Shown here: piece after piece, positions 51,865-60,253 of the stretch
Layout: each line of letters begins with the position of its first letter
Position numbering within the stretch: position 1 is the first letter of the stretch
Source: Actinoplanes sp. L3-i22
Lineage (GTDB): Bacteria; Actinomycetota; Actinomycetes; Mycobacteriales; Micromonosporaceae
Direction of reading: 5' to 3'
NCBI RefSeq assembly: GCF_019704555.1
Contig: NZ_AP024745.1
Span: 4,906,501 to 4,970,500, forward strand
DNA: 64,000 bases
The notes under the pieces: generated by a model
Told to the model about the DNA's origin: nothing
Seen by the model: only the letters and a program-made list of their open reading frames with translations
Database searches by the model: none
Position numbers and translations under genes: made by a program

Positions 51865-52890
51865 ATGATCGAGCTTTCCCGGCGCTTGCGATACGCGCTG
51901 CTCATCCTCGTCGCGATCGTGCTGGTCGAACCGTGGGCCCTCCCGGCCCATGCCGACACGTCTCAGTCGGCAATTGTGGTTCCCGAGCCCGCCACCGGCT
52001 CGTACTTCACCCTTTTCAATTACGCGCCGGACGGACGCATCGTCGTTTTCGACGGATTCACCGTAAGCATTCAGGTCGCCCCGAATTCGACCCGGTTCCG
52101 GCCGATCGGCACGCTCCCGGAATCATTCCTGGGCGGCACCGACCCGGCTTTCGTCACGGTCGACCCGGACGGCCGGCAGGTGCTCCTCGGCGGCGGCGCG
52201 GGCGGCTCCAAGTACCCGGACCCGGCGTTCAACGGCGCCGTCTTCCGCATGCCCCTGACCGGAGGCACGGCGGTGCGCACCGGAACGTTCCCGTACTCGA
52301 TCGGCGGCGAATTCTGGAACGACGACCTGTTCCTGATGGGACAGGGCGAGACCTTCGGCACGTTCACCGGCTCCGTCGAGGTGCTCGACGTCGCCCGCGG
52401 CACCACCCGGCCGCTGGTGGCCCGCATCCCCGGCGACCCCGGCGGGATCGCCCTGGACAGCCGGCAGAACCTGTACGTCGGACTCGGCGCCGGCCAGGAC
52501 ACGTCGCGAACCGGCGAGATCCACCGCTTCGGCCACGACGCCGTCCGGCGAGCGATGCGCACCGGGCAACCGCTCGACTTCGACGCCGACGGCCGGCTGG
52601 TCACCCAGGTCCTGAACGCCGGCGATCTGGCCTTCGGCCCGCGCGGCGAACTCTACGTCGGCGGCGGCGACTTCCAGGCCCGGCAGGACTTCGGTTATGT
52701 CGCCGTGGTGGACGTGCGCACCGGGCAGGTCCTGCGCCGCCTCGACCCGGTCGACGGCGACCCCGCCGACGGCGACCAGCGCTCGTTCGACATCGCGACC
52801 CGGCCGGGCGCCTGCCGGCTGGCCGCCCTCGACCTGTTCAGCTTCTTCAGCGCAGACCCCTCCGTGATCCACCTCGTGTCCGTCTGCTGA
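51865..52890 (+). CDS. Secreted beta-propeller-like protein
   Basis: This 341-residue protein has a signal peptide (YALLILVAIVLVEPWALPA, cleavage near HADTS). Repeated blade-like segments follow (GTDPAFVTVDPDGRQVLLGG; GGIALDSRQNLYVGLGAGQD; AGDLAFGPRGELYVGGGDFQ; GYVAVVDVRTGQVLRRLDPV). The recurring Asp-Gly/Asn-Leu-Tyr-Val patterns fit an NHL/SMP-30-type propeller of four to six blades. The function is unknown; extracellular ligand or protein binding is plausible. GTACGG-type copy E begins eight bases after its stop. Confidence 0.7.
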   Translation: MIELSRRLRYALLILVAIVLVEPWALPAHADTSQSAIVVPEPATGSYFTLFNYAPDGRIVVFDGFTVSIQVAPNSTRFRPIGTLPESFLGGTDPAFVTVDPDGRQVLLGGGAGGSKYPDPAFNGAVFRMPLTGGTAVRTGTFPYSIGGEFWNDDLFLMGQGETFGTFTGSVEVLDVARGTTRPLVARIPGDPGGIALDSRQNLYVGLGAGQDTSRTGEIHRFGHDAVRRAMRTGQPLDFDADGRLVTQVLNAGDLAFGPRGELYVGGGDFQARQDFGYVAVVDVRTGQVLRRLDPVDGDPADGDQRSFDIATRPGACRLAALDLFSFFSADPSVIHLVSVC

Positions 52891-52897
52891 ACGCGGC

Positions 52898-52957
52898 AAA
52901 TCCAGATCAAGATCAAGACCGGCTTTCGGTACGGGGTGAACCGGCTCACCCCGTACC
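52898..52957 (+). terminator. Hairpin within GTACGG-type element, copy E
   Basis: AATCCAGATCAAGATCAAG precedes ACCGGCTTTC and a perfect 12-bp hairpin: GGTACGGGGTGA (52928-52937 region, arm 52928-52939) with TCACCCCGTACC (52946-52957) and loop ACCGGC. Outer CTTT/AAAG pairs extend the stem past a one-base bulge. It lies just after the propeller gene. It is the best-structured member of the dispersed family and a likely terminator. Confidence 0.65.
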
Positions 52958-53070
52958 AAAGCAATGGCGGACCGCAACCATCGGCGGCCTTGCCGGAAGC
53001 GCCTGCCGTGCCCGGCAATATTTCGGAAACATTGACGAAATGCTCTGCCTCGCCTACGGTTCCAGGCACC

Positions 53071-53084
53071 AGAGAGCGCTCTCA
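53071..53084. promoter_or_regulatory. LacI-family (CebR-like) operator before the glucanase gene
   Basis: AGAGAGCGCTCTCA contains the perfect palindrome GAGAGCGCTCTC and closely matches the TGGGAGCGCTCCCA operators of actinomycete LacI-type glycoside regulators. It sits 38 bases before the GH81 start, well placed for repression relieved by an oligosaccharide. Confidence 0.7.
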
Positions 53085-53121
53085 CAGGCTGCTGCCGCAG
53101 GTCGGAAACAGTGGAGGCGTG

Positions 53122-56049
53122 ATGGGATTCGTCGTGCGGGCATCGCGATCCTTGTCCGGGCGGGCTCTCGTGCTGACCGCGACCGCGGCCGTCCTCGCCG
53201 GGCTCGGCGCGGTGGCCCTCAGCGGCACCGCCGACGCGGCCGTCGTCGGGGCGGGCAGTTACACCGAGACCCTGCCGGCCGGTGGCAGCCTGCCGGTCGG
53301 CTGCGGTGACCTGGCGACGAACCCGCGCCAGTTCATGACCGCCAACGCGCCGGCCGGCCCGGTGCCGACCAACGACTGGTGGTCGTCACTGGTCTTCAAG
53401 AAGTTCGACTGCGCCTACAGCGAGAACCTGCACGCGCACCCGACCAGCTACGACACCACCGCGAGCGGGCTCGGCTTCTCCTACAACACCACGCCGCAGA
53501 TCAGCGGCACGGCCACCGGCGTGGGCGAGTACCACTACATCTACCAGGAGGACTTCACCGCCGGGGTGACCGGGCTGAACGCGCCGCGGACCCTGGTGGA
53601 CAACTGGACCGACTGGACCGTCACGCCGTACTGGAGCGACGGCACCCGGACCATGAAGGCGACCATCGGGCACGGGCTGCCGTTCGCCTACTTCCAGGTC
53701 ACCGGCGGCGACGCGCAGATCACCACGAAGAGCACCCCGACGATCTGGTCGAACAGCGGGGCGCGGATCGGGTACTCGGTCGCCGGCAAGGACTACGTGG
53801 CGTACGCGCCGACCGGGGCCACCTGGACGGTCAGCGGCACCGTCATCACCTCCACCCTGGCCGGCAAGGGCTACTTCTCCATCGCCGTGCTGCCCACCAC
53901 GCCGTCGACCAGCGCCGCCGACCGGAACGCGCTGGCCACCAGCTACGGCACCTACGCGCACAACCACGTCACCGGCACCAAGGTCTCGTACGCCTACGAC
54001 CAGAACAGCAGCCGGGTCGCGACCACGTACACGTACACCACCACCGCGCGGGAGGGCTCCGGCACCGGCACCGTCATCGGCCTCTACCCGCACCAGTGGC
54101 GGGCGCTGACCGGCGCGACACCGATCGCGCAGACCTACGTGACCGCCCGGGGCGCCATGAAGAACCTGGTCGGCGCGTCGTCGTTCACCACGTCGGCGAT
54201 CTTCGACGGGGTGCTCCCCGAGGTGCCCGCGGTCGCCGACAGCGGTGGCGCCGACCTGGCCACCCTCAACGGCTATCTGGACCAGGTCAAAGACAACCCG
54301 GTCGACGTACGGGGCAACGACACCTACTGGACCGGCAAGGCGCTCGGCAGCGGGGCGCGGATCGCCGAGATCGCCGACCAGCTCGGGCGCACCGATGTCC
54401 GCGACACCGCGCTGGCGGCCATCCGCACCCAGCTGACCGACTGGTTCACCGCCTCGGCCGGCAAGAGCCAGAAGCTGTTCTACTACGACAAGAACTGGGG
54501 CACGCTGATCGGCTACCCGGCGTCGTACGGTTCCGACGCCGAGCTCAACGATCACCACTTCCACTACGGCTACTTCATCTCCGCCGCCGCCACCCTGGCC
54601 AAGTTCGATCCGAGCTGGGCGACCAGCGCCCGCTACGGCGGCATGGTGGACCTGCTGATCCGCGACGCGAACAACTACGACCGCGGCGACAACCGGTTCC
54701 CGTACCTGCGGGACTTCGACATCTACGCCGGCCACGACTGGGCGGCCGGGCACGGCGCGTTCTTCGCCGGCAACAACCAGGAGTCCTCGTCGGAGGGGAT
54801 GAACTTCGCCAACGGCCTGATCCAGTGGGGCCAGGCGACCGGCAACACCGCGATCCGCGACGCCGGCATCTTCATCTGGACCACCCAGGCCGCCGCGATC
54901 GACGAGTACTGGTTCGACACCCGCAACGAGAACTTCCCGGCGGCGTTCGGCCACGGCACGGTCGGGATGGTCTGGGGCGACGGCGGCGCGTACTCGACCT
55001 GGTTCTCCGCGGCGCCCGAGCAGATCCAGGGCATCAACCAGCTGCCGGTCACCGGCGGGCACTTCTACCTGGGCGACGACCCGGCGTACGTGAAACGCAA
55101 CTACGCCGAGATGGTCGCCAACGCCGGGCACGAGCCGGCCCTCTGGCAGGACATCGCCTGGCAGTACCTGGCGCTCGGCGACGGTGACGCGGCGCTGGCC
55201 AAGTTCCGGGCCGGCAGCGGCTACACCCCCGAGGAGGGCGAGACCAAGGCGCACACCTTCCACTGGATCCGCAACCTCGCCGCCCTCGGCACCACCGATC
55301 GCGGCGTCACCGCCAACCATCCGCTGGCCCGGGTGTTCAGCAAGAACGGCGCCAGGACGTACGTCGCGGCGAACATCACCGGCGCCGCGCTCACGGTGAC
55401 CTTCTCCGACGGCAAGGTCCTCGCGGTGCCGGCCGGCAAGACGGTGGCCAGTGGCTCGGTGAACTGGTCGGGCGGCAACGCGGTCGGTGGCGGGGTCAAC
55501 CCGTCGCCCACCACCTCGACCGGCAGCCCGTCACCGTCGGCCTCGCCGTCGCCGACCACGTCCACTCCGCCGACCGGTGGCGGCGCGGTGCGATACCTGC
55601 AGGCCGGCGGCGCGCTGGCCGGCGCGGCGGGCAGTGCCGGTACCGCGACGGTGGCCGCGGCCTCCGGGGTCAACGACAACCAGCCGCACTCGCCGGCCAC
55701 GTTCACCGCGACCGGGCTGACCCTGACCTACCGGTCCGGGGCCGCGACCGCCTTCGGCCTCGCGGTGGACTCCGGCACCGCGGTCGGCAACGCCACCCAG
55801 GTTCGCGTCTCCTACGACCTGACCGGCGACGGCGGCTTCGACCGGGTCGAGACGTTCCGCTACTTCGCCACCGACCCGGTCACCGGCTGGGAGCGGTACA
55901 CCGACGCGGCCGGGCAGATCACCACGACCGGAACCTTCGGCAACCTGGTCAACGGCACGGTCAAGGTGGAGATCTGGAGCGCGATCGGCTCCGCCCCGAG
56001 CACGGTCTCGCTGGGCGCGCTGTCCACAGTGACCCTGCCGTACCAGTGA
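53122..56049 (+). CDS. Secreted endo-beta-1,3-glucanase, GH81, with C-terminal glucan-binding module
   Basis: This 975-residue protein has a signal peptide (ALVLTATAAVLAGLGAVALS, cleavage after about ADA 39). A GH81 catalytic domain spans about 45-780, with DHHFHYGYFISAAATLAKFD and NNQESSSEGMNFANG, where Glu554 and Glu558 are the candidate catalytic acids of this inverting family. A Ser/Pro/Thr linker (794-822, SPSPSASPSPTTST) joins a C-terminal beta-module of about 150 residues that resembles CBM56-type beta-1,3-glucan-binding domains. It would degrade fungal or algal laminarin-type glucan outside the cell. ATG 53122 has GGAGG upstream, and a LacI-type operator precedes it. Confidence 0.9.
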   Translation: MGFVVRASRSLSGRALVLTATAAVLAGLGAVALSGTADAAVVGAGSYTETLPAGGSLPVGCGDLATNPRQFMTANAPAGPVPTNDWWSSLVFKKFDCAYSENLHAHPTSYDTTASGLGFSYNTTPQISGTATGVGEYHYIYQEDFTAGVTGLNAPRTLVDNWTDWTVTPYWSDGTRTMKATIGHGLPFAYFQVTGGDAQITTKSTPTIWSNSGARIGYSVAGKDYVAYAPTGATWTVSGTVITSTLAGKGYFSIAVLPTTPSTSAADRNALATSYGTYAHNHVTGTKVSYAYDQNSSRVATTYTYTTTAREGSGTGTVIGLYPHQWRALTGATPIAQTYVTARGAMKNLVGASSFTTSAIFDGVLPEVPAVADSGGADLATLNGYLDQVKDNPVDVRGNDTYWTGKALGSGARIAEIADQLGRTDVRDTALAAIRTQLTDWFTASAGKSQKLFYYDKNWGTLIGYPASYGSDAELNDHHFHYGYFISAAATLAKFDPSWATSARYGGMVDLLIRDANNYDRGDNRFPYLRDFDIYAGHDWAAGHGAFFAGNNQESSSEGMNFANGLIQWGQATGNTAIRDAGIFIWTTQAAAIDEYWFDTRNENFPAAFGHGTVGMVWGDGGAYSTWFSAAPEQIQGINQLPVTGGHFYLGDDPAYVKRNYAEMVANAGHEPALWQDIAWQYLALGDGDAALAKFRAGSGYTPEEGETKAHTFHWIRNLAALGTTDRGVTANHPLARVFSKNGARTYVAANITGAALTVTFSDGKVLAVPAGKTVASGSVNWSGGNAVGGGVNPSPTTSTGSPSPSASPSPTTSTPPTGGGAVRYLQAGGALAGAAGSAGTATVAAASGVNDNQPHSPATFTATGLTLTYRSGAATAFGLAVDSGTAVGNATQVRVSYDLTGDGGFDRVETFRYFATDPVTGWERYTDAAGQITTTGTFGNLVNGTVKVEIWSAIGSAPSTVSLGALSTVTLPYQ

Positions 56050-56073
56050 GCAGGTGCCACTAGGATCGGCCCC

Positions 56074-57504
56074 TTGAAACGCATGGTGCTTCTGCTGCTC
56101 ACCCTCACGATCGCCGGTGTCTGGCTGATCGCCGGCGCGGGTCACGGCCTGACCCGCTCGCATGTCGTCGAAGCCGGGGTGCCGCTCGACGAGGTGCACC
56201 CGGCCGGCGGTGGCCGGCATCCCGGGGTGGTGGTCGCGCACGGCTTCTCCGGCTCGGCGACGCTGATGGCGCCGTTCGGCGACACCCTGGCGGCGCGCGG
56301 CTACGTGGTGGTGCTGCTCGACTTCGCCGGCCACGGCGCGAACACCGGCCCGCTGGCGGACGAGGCGGCCGGCACGGCACAGTCCACCCAGGTCCTGCAG
56401 CACGACCTGGACGTGGCGCTGGCCCACCTGCGCTCACTGCCCGACGTCGACCCGGCGCGGGTCGCCCTGGTCGGGCACTCGATGGGCGCCGGCGCCGTCA
56501 CCCGCTACGCGGCCGCGCACCCCGACGTGACCGCGACCGTGGCGATCTCCCTGCCGGACTCGTCGGTCGCGTCCGCCGAACGCCCCGCCCGGCTGCTCAC
56601 CCTCGCCGGGGCGCTGGAGTTCCCCGGCTTCCGTGCGGTCGCCGCCGACGTCGCCGCGCAACGCGCCGACCGGGCCGTCCGCATCGTCCCGTTCGTCGAG
56701 CACATCTCGATCCTGTACGCGCCCGCCGCGCACCGGGCGACCGTGTCCTGGCTCGACGACGCGTTCGGCGGGCCGCAGAACGACGACCCGATCCCGTTCC
56801 CCGGGCGACGGCTCGCCGGCGCGGCGCTGCTGGTAGCGGCGTTCGTGCTCGGCCTGTACCCGCTGGCCCGGCTGCTGTCCGGCGAGCGTCGCGGGTGGCC
56901 CCGCTTCGATCTTCCGGCGCTCGCCCGGGTCGCCGCGGTCACCGCGGTGGCCGCCGGGATCGGGGCGGTCGCGGCCCGGTTCCTGCCCACCACCCGCCTG
57001 CCGATCGCGATCGCGGGCTACCTGGTCGGGTTCGCCGCGATCACCGGTGCGTTGCTGCTGGTGTACGGGCGAAAGCGCAGACCCGCCCCCGGCCGGGCCC
57101 GCTTCGCCCTGCTCGTGCCGTACGCGATCGTCGCGATCACGCTGCCCCTGCAGTGGGGGATGACCCACATGCTGCCGGCCGGGCACCGCTGGTGGCTGAT
57201 CCCGATCGTCTGGGCGGCGTTCGCGCTGTTCGCCTACGCCACCGAGCTGGTCGCCGGCGGCAACGCGCTGGGCGTGCTGACCGCCTGCGCGGTCCTGGTG
57301 ATCGTGCTGGTGGCCGCGGCCGTCGTCGGGCTCACCCACGGTTTCGTGCTGCTGGCCGTCGTCCCGCTGGCCGGGCTGATGGTCTGGCAGTCGCTGTGGT
57401 CGGCGATCCTGAACCGCTTCGCCGCGCCCGCCTGGGCGATCGCCCTGGTCGGCTCGGTCGTGGTGATCTGGCCGCTGACCGCCGCGCTCCCGCTTGTTGG
57501 CTGA
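56074..57504 (+). CDS. Alpha/beta hydrolase fused to a polytopic membrane domain
   Basis: This 476-residue protein begins with a signal-anchor (MVLLLLTLTIAGVWLIAGA). An alpha/beta-hydrolase domain spans about 45-245: VVVAHGFSGSATLMAPFG oxyanion loop, nucleophile Ser136 in GHSMGAG, and a candidate His in PFVEHISIL. From residue 255 to the end there are about seven hydrophobic helices (LAGAALLVAAFVLGLYPLAR; LPIAIAGYLVGFAAITGALL; AIALVGSVVVIWPLTAAL). The hydrolase would face outward and act at the membrane, perhaps on lipid or peptide esters. TTG 56074 and ATG 56083 are both possible starts. It is a single gene after the glucanase. Confidence 0.75.
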   Translation: MKRMVLLLLTLTIAGVWLIAGAGHGLTRSHVVEAGVPLDEVHPAGGGRHPGVVVAHGFSGSATLMAPFGDTLAARGYVVVLLDFAGHGANTGPLADEAAGTAQSTQVLQHDLDVALAHLRSLPDVDPARVALVGHSMGAGAVTRYAAAHPDVTATVAISLPDSSVASAERPARLLTLAGALEFPGFRAVAADVAAQRADRAVRIVPFVEHISILYAPAAHRATVSWLDDAFGGPQNDDPIPFPGRRLAGAALLVAAFVLGLYPLARLLSGERRGWPRFDLPALARVAAVTAVAAGIGAVAARFLPTTRLPIAIAGYLVGFAAITGALLLVYGRKRRPAPGRARFALLVPYAIVAITLPLQWGMTHMLPAGHRWWLIPIVWAAFALFAYATELVAGGNALGVLTACAVLVIVLVAAAVVGLTHGFVLLAVVPLAGLMVWQSLWSAILNRFAAPAWAIALVGSVVVIWPLTAALPLVG

Positions 57505-57507
57505 GCG

Positions 57508-57541
57508 GGCACTGAAATTTGTGCGCACTAAAGTTTTTGTG
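57508..57541. promoter_or_regulatory. Two abutting inverted repeats before the DJ-1/TetR operon
   Basis: GCACTGAAATTTGTGC (57508-57523) is followed without gap by GCACTAAAGTTTTTGTGC (57524-57541). Both have GCAC/GTGC arms and AT-rich centres. They lie 12 bases before the ATG at 57554. The TetR gene two places downstream is the obvious binder, giving autoregulation. Confidence 0.6.
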
Positions 57542-57553
57542 CATACTGTGATC

Positions 57554-58213
57554 ATGACGCGATCGGTTCTCATGGTGCTCACCTCCCACGACACGTTCGG
57601 CACGACCGGCCGGCCCACCGGGTTCTGGCTGGAGGAACTGGTGACCCCGCTGCGCGCCTTCCGGGACGCCGGGCTGACCGTCGACCTCACCTCGGTGCGC
57701 GGCGGGCGGTCGCCGATCGACCCGGCCAGCATCGGCGACACCACCACCGACCCCGCGCTCGACGCCGACCTCGCCGGGGCCGTGCCGCTGGCCGCCGTCG
57801 ACCCGGCCGGCTACGACGCGGTGTTCCTGGTCGGCGGGCACGGCACGATGTGGGACTTCCCCGACGACGAGTCCCTCGCGGCGATCGTCAACACGATCGG
57901 CCGCACCGGTGTGGTGGCGGCCGTCTGCCACGGCGTTGCCGGGCTGCTCGGCGCGACCACCGCGACCGGGGAGCCGCTGGTGGCCGGGCGGACCGTGACC
58001 GGGTTCAGCGACGCCGAGGAAGTGCTGGCCGGCGCGACCGCCGCGCTGCCGTTCTCGCTGGAGCAGCGGCTCAAGGAGCTCGGCGCCGTGGTCGAGGTCG
58101 GCGAGCCGTTCACCCCGACGGTGCGCCGCGACGGCCGCCTGCTCACCGGGCAGAACCCGGCCTCGTCGGCCGGTGTCGCCGCCGCGGTCGTCGACGCGCT
58201 GGCGCTGCGGTGA
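57554..58213 (+). CDS. DJ-1/PfpI-family protein (class I glutamine amidotransferase-like)
   Basis: This 219-residue protein has a nucleophile elbow AVCHGVAGLLG with Cys125 and His126, and a conserved GGHGTMWDFPDD loop. It ends LLTGQNPASSAGVAAAVVDA, as in the Hsp31/type-1 amidotransferase-domain group. Relatives are glyoxalase III-type or protein-repair enzymes that act on methylglyoxal adducts. ATG 54 bases after the previous stop lies right behind the double operator. Its TGA overlaps the TetR GTG start, so regulator and enzyme are co-expressed. Confidence 0.85.
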   Translation: MTRSVLMVLTSHDTFGTTGRPTGFWLEELVTPLRAFRDAGLTVDLTSVRGGRSPIDPASIGDTTTDPALDADLAGAVPLAAVDPAGYDAVFLVGGHGTMWDFPDDESLAAIVNTIGRTGVVAAVCHGVAGLLGATTATGEPLVAGRTVTGFSDAEEVLAGATAALPFSLEQRLKELGAVVEVGEPFTPTVRRDGRLLTGQNPASSAGVAAAVVDALALR

Positions 58214-58830
58214 CCACCGCCGCCGCCGAGCGGTTCGCGGCGCTGCCGCTGCGGGACCGCAAACGGGCCCGGCTGCGGGTCGGGCTGTGGCAGGCCGTGC
58301 GGGAACGCGTCGAGCACACGGCGTTCGCCGACATTCCGGTGCGGGAGCTCGCGGCGGCGGCCGAGGTGTCCGAGCCGACGTTCTTCGCCCACTTCGGATC
58401 CAAGACCGAGCTGCTCGCGTACCACATCTGCATGTGGCGCATCGGCACGGTGCTCGCCGCCGACGGGGCGCCGGACGGTGTCGAGTTCATCCGGCGGTTC
58501 TTCGACGAGACGGCGCGGTCGATCGTGGCCGGGCCCCGGATGTGGTTCGAGATCACCGCCGAGGTGGCGCGCGGGGGTGGGATCTGTGCGGTGCTGGACA
58601 TCAGCGTCGCCGAACGGCTGCTGGTCTTCGACGACCCGCGGGCCCTCGACGTCGCGCTGACCCCGCAGGCCGAGCTGTTCCGGCAGCATCTGGGGCCGTC
58701 GCCCGACTCCGAGGCGGCGGTTACCGGGCTGCTCGCCGGCTTCTACGGGGTACCGCTGGCGCTCGGTGCCGACCGGCTCGGCGGTCTGGCCGAGGCGTAC
58801 CGCACGCTCGTCGACCGGTATGCCGCGTGA
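58210..58830 (+). CDS. TetR-family regulator
   Basis: This 206-residue protein has the N-terminal TetR helix-turn-helix: GLWQAVRERVEHTAFADIPV, then RELAAAAEVSEPTFFAHFGS and KTELLAYH. The C-terminal 140 residues form the ligand and dimer part. GTG 58210 overlaps the DJ-1 gene stop. It is probably an autoregulator through the tandem GCAC/GTGC repeats upstream of the operon, responding to an electrophile or toxic metabolite handled by the DJ-1 protein (inference). Confidence 0.88.
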   Translation: MTTAAAERFAALPLRDRKRARLRVGLWQAVRERVEHTAFADIPVRELAAAAEVSEPTFFAHFGSKTELLAYHICMWRIGTVLAADGAPDGVEFIRRFFDETARSIVAGPRMWFEITAEVARGGGICAVLDISVAERLLVFDDPRALDVALTPQAELFRQHLGPSPDSEAAVTGLLAGFYGVPLALGADRLGGLAEAYRTLVDRYAA

Positions 58831-59162
58831 CCGGCTCCCGCGCCCTGGCCGAGCACCTCGTCGACCTGCTCGGGCCGTCCTCGGACGTCGACCTCGCGCC
58901 CTTCTTCGGGGGCTGGTCGCTGCGGCACGAGGGGCGGCAGATCGGCATCGTGATGGACACCGCGTACGCCAAGGTGGACCTGGCGGACCGCGAGACCTGG
59001 CACGACAACGGCTCGGTTCCGTTCCGGTACACCGCGCGCGGCCGTACGGTCACGGTCGAGGCGTACTGGAGCGTGCCGGCCGACGCCCTCGACGACCCGG
59101 ACCTTCTCCGCGACCTGCTCCTCGGATCGAACCACGACTCGTCCACGCCGTCGAAGAGGTGA
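58827..59162 (+). CDS. TfoX N-terminal-domain protein
   Basis: This 111-residue protein is a single TfoX-N-like domain: VDLAPFFGGWSLRHEGRQIG, IVMDTAYAKVDL and VPFRYTARGRTVTVEAYWSV. The FGG...G.QIG and K-V patterns match stand-alone YjhX/TfoX-N proteins common in actinomycetes. These are not linked to competence and their role is unknown. GTG 58827 overlaps the TetR stop, so it is the third gene of the DJ-1/TetR operon. Confidence 0.7.
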   Translation: MTGSRALAEHLVDLLGPSSDVDLAPFFGGWSLRHEGRQIGIVMDTAYAKVDLADRETWHDNGSVPFRYTARGRTVTVEAYWSVPADALDDPDLLRDLLLGSNHDSSTPSKR

Positions 59163-59285
59163 CAGTGGGGTCGGGGCCGGTCGTCGGGTTTTGTCGGTAA
59201 GCGTGACCAGAAGCGGACGGTGAGGCCGCGGGAGCGGCGGCCGGGACCACGGCGGACATCGCGGTAGCTCAAATCTTTCAAATGA

Positions 59286-60008
59286 TCAAATGGAGGACAG
59301 CGCGAGCGACGCGGCGAAACCGGCCACCACGAGCGGTCCGGTGAGGATTCCCTCCACCTCGTAGGCCTCCGGTAGCAGCGTGTTGGAGAGCATGGCCAGC
59401 AGCGCGCCGGCCGCGAAGGCCTGCACCAGGGCGCCGGTGCGGTCCTGCGCCGGGTCCAGCAGGGCGTAGCCGGCGACGGCGGCCACCGCGGACACGGCCA
59501 CCACGGCGACCCACATCAGCAGGACCCGGCGTTCCGGCCACTTCGCCTCGCGAAGACCGCTGGAGGACGCCATCCCCTCCGGAAGATTGGAGAGCACGAT
59601 CCCGGCCAACAGTGCGACGCTGATCTGACCCTGCATGATGGTGAGGCCGAGCACGAACGACTCGGGGATGCCGTCCAGCACCGAGCCGAGCACGATCGCC
59701 AGCGGCGAGCCCGCCGCCTGAGCGCCACCGGCATCCTTGCGTTCCCCGCCGCCGCGACGGTTGAGCAGCCAGTCGCCGACGGTGAAGACCCCCGCACCGA
59801 TCAGTACCAGCAGGCTGACCGCCGCGACCGTACGCGTCTTGAGCGCCTCGTCGATCAACTCGAAGGAGACCGAGCCGAGCAGCACGCCGGTGCCCAGCGC
59901 CATCACCGCCGCGATCAGCCGGCGGCCCGGCCGCAGCTGATACGCGATGACGGCACCGGCGAGCAGGGCCGAGGCGCTGAGCGCTCCCCAGAGGAATGCC
60001 TCCAGCAT
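59286..60008 (-). CDS. ZIP-family metal transporter
   Basis: This 240-residue membrane protein has eight helices. The metal-path signatures are VLDGIPESFVLGLTIMQGQ (helix IV, H of the usual HxxPE replaced by D in DGIPE) and VLSNLPEGMASSSG (helix V, N/PE). A cytoplasmic loop is charged and His-poor (NRRGGGERKDAGGAQ). ZIP proteins carry Zn2+ or other divalent ions into the cytoplasm. The missing His residues suggest altered metal preference. The 245-base upstream region (60009-60253) was inspected and shows no recognised riboswitch. Confidence 0.85.
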   Translation of the reverse strand: MLEAFLWGALSASALLAGAVIAYQLRPGRRLIAAVMALGTGVLLGSVSFELIDEALKTRTVAAVSLLVLIGAGVFTVGDWLLNRRGGGERKDAGGAQAAGSPLAIVLGSVLDGIPESFVLGLTIMQGQISVALLAGIVLSNLPEGMASSSGLREAKWPERRVLLMWVAVVAVSAVAAVAGYALLDPAQDRTGALVQAFAAGALLAMLSNTLLPEAYEVEGILTGPLVVAGFAASLALSSI

Positions 60009-60253
60009 CGGGCCCGCGCCTACGCCGGCTCAGCGGCCCGGGCCGCCTCCGCCGGGGCGGATGTGTCGAAGGTGTGCATGCGGTCGGCCCCCTCCACGGC
60101 TCCAGCTGCTTGAGGACGATGGACGCCGAGATCATCCTGAGGGCTCGCGCTCGTGCGCGCATCACCTGTGGCGGGTGATGGGTGGCAGCCGTTTGTCCAC
60201 GTCACCGCACCCGCAGCCGTGCTCGGAAGACGTCTCGCCGCCCGCGGCGGGCG

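Noticed and set aside
60009..60253. Metal riboswitch upstream of the ZIP gene
   Set aside because: The leader was inspected for M-box and yybP-ykoY type conserved loops; none was recognised.
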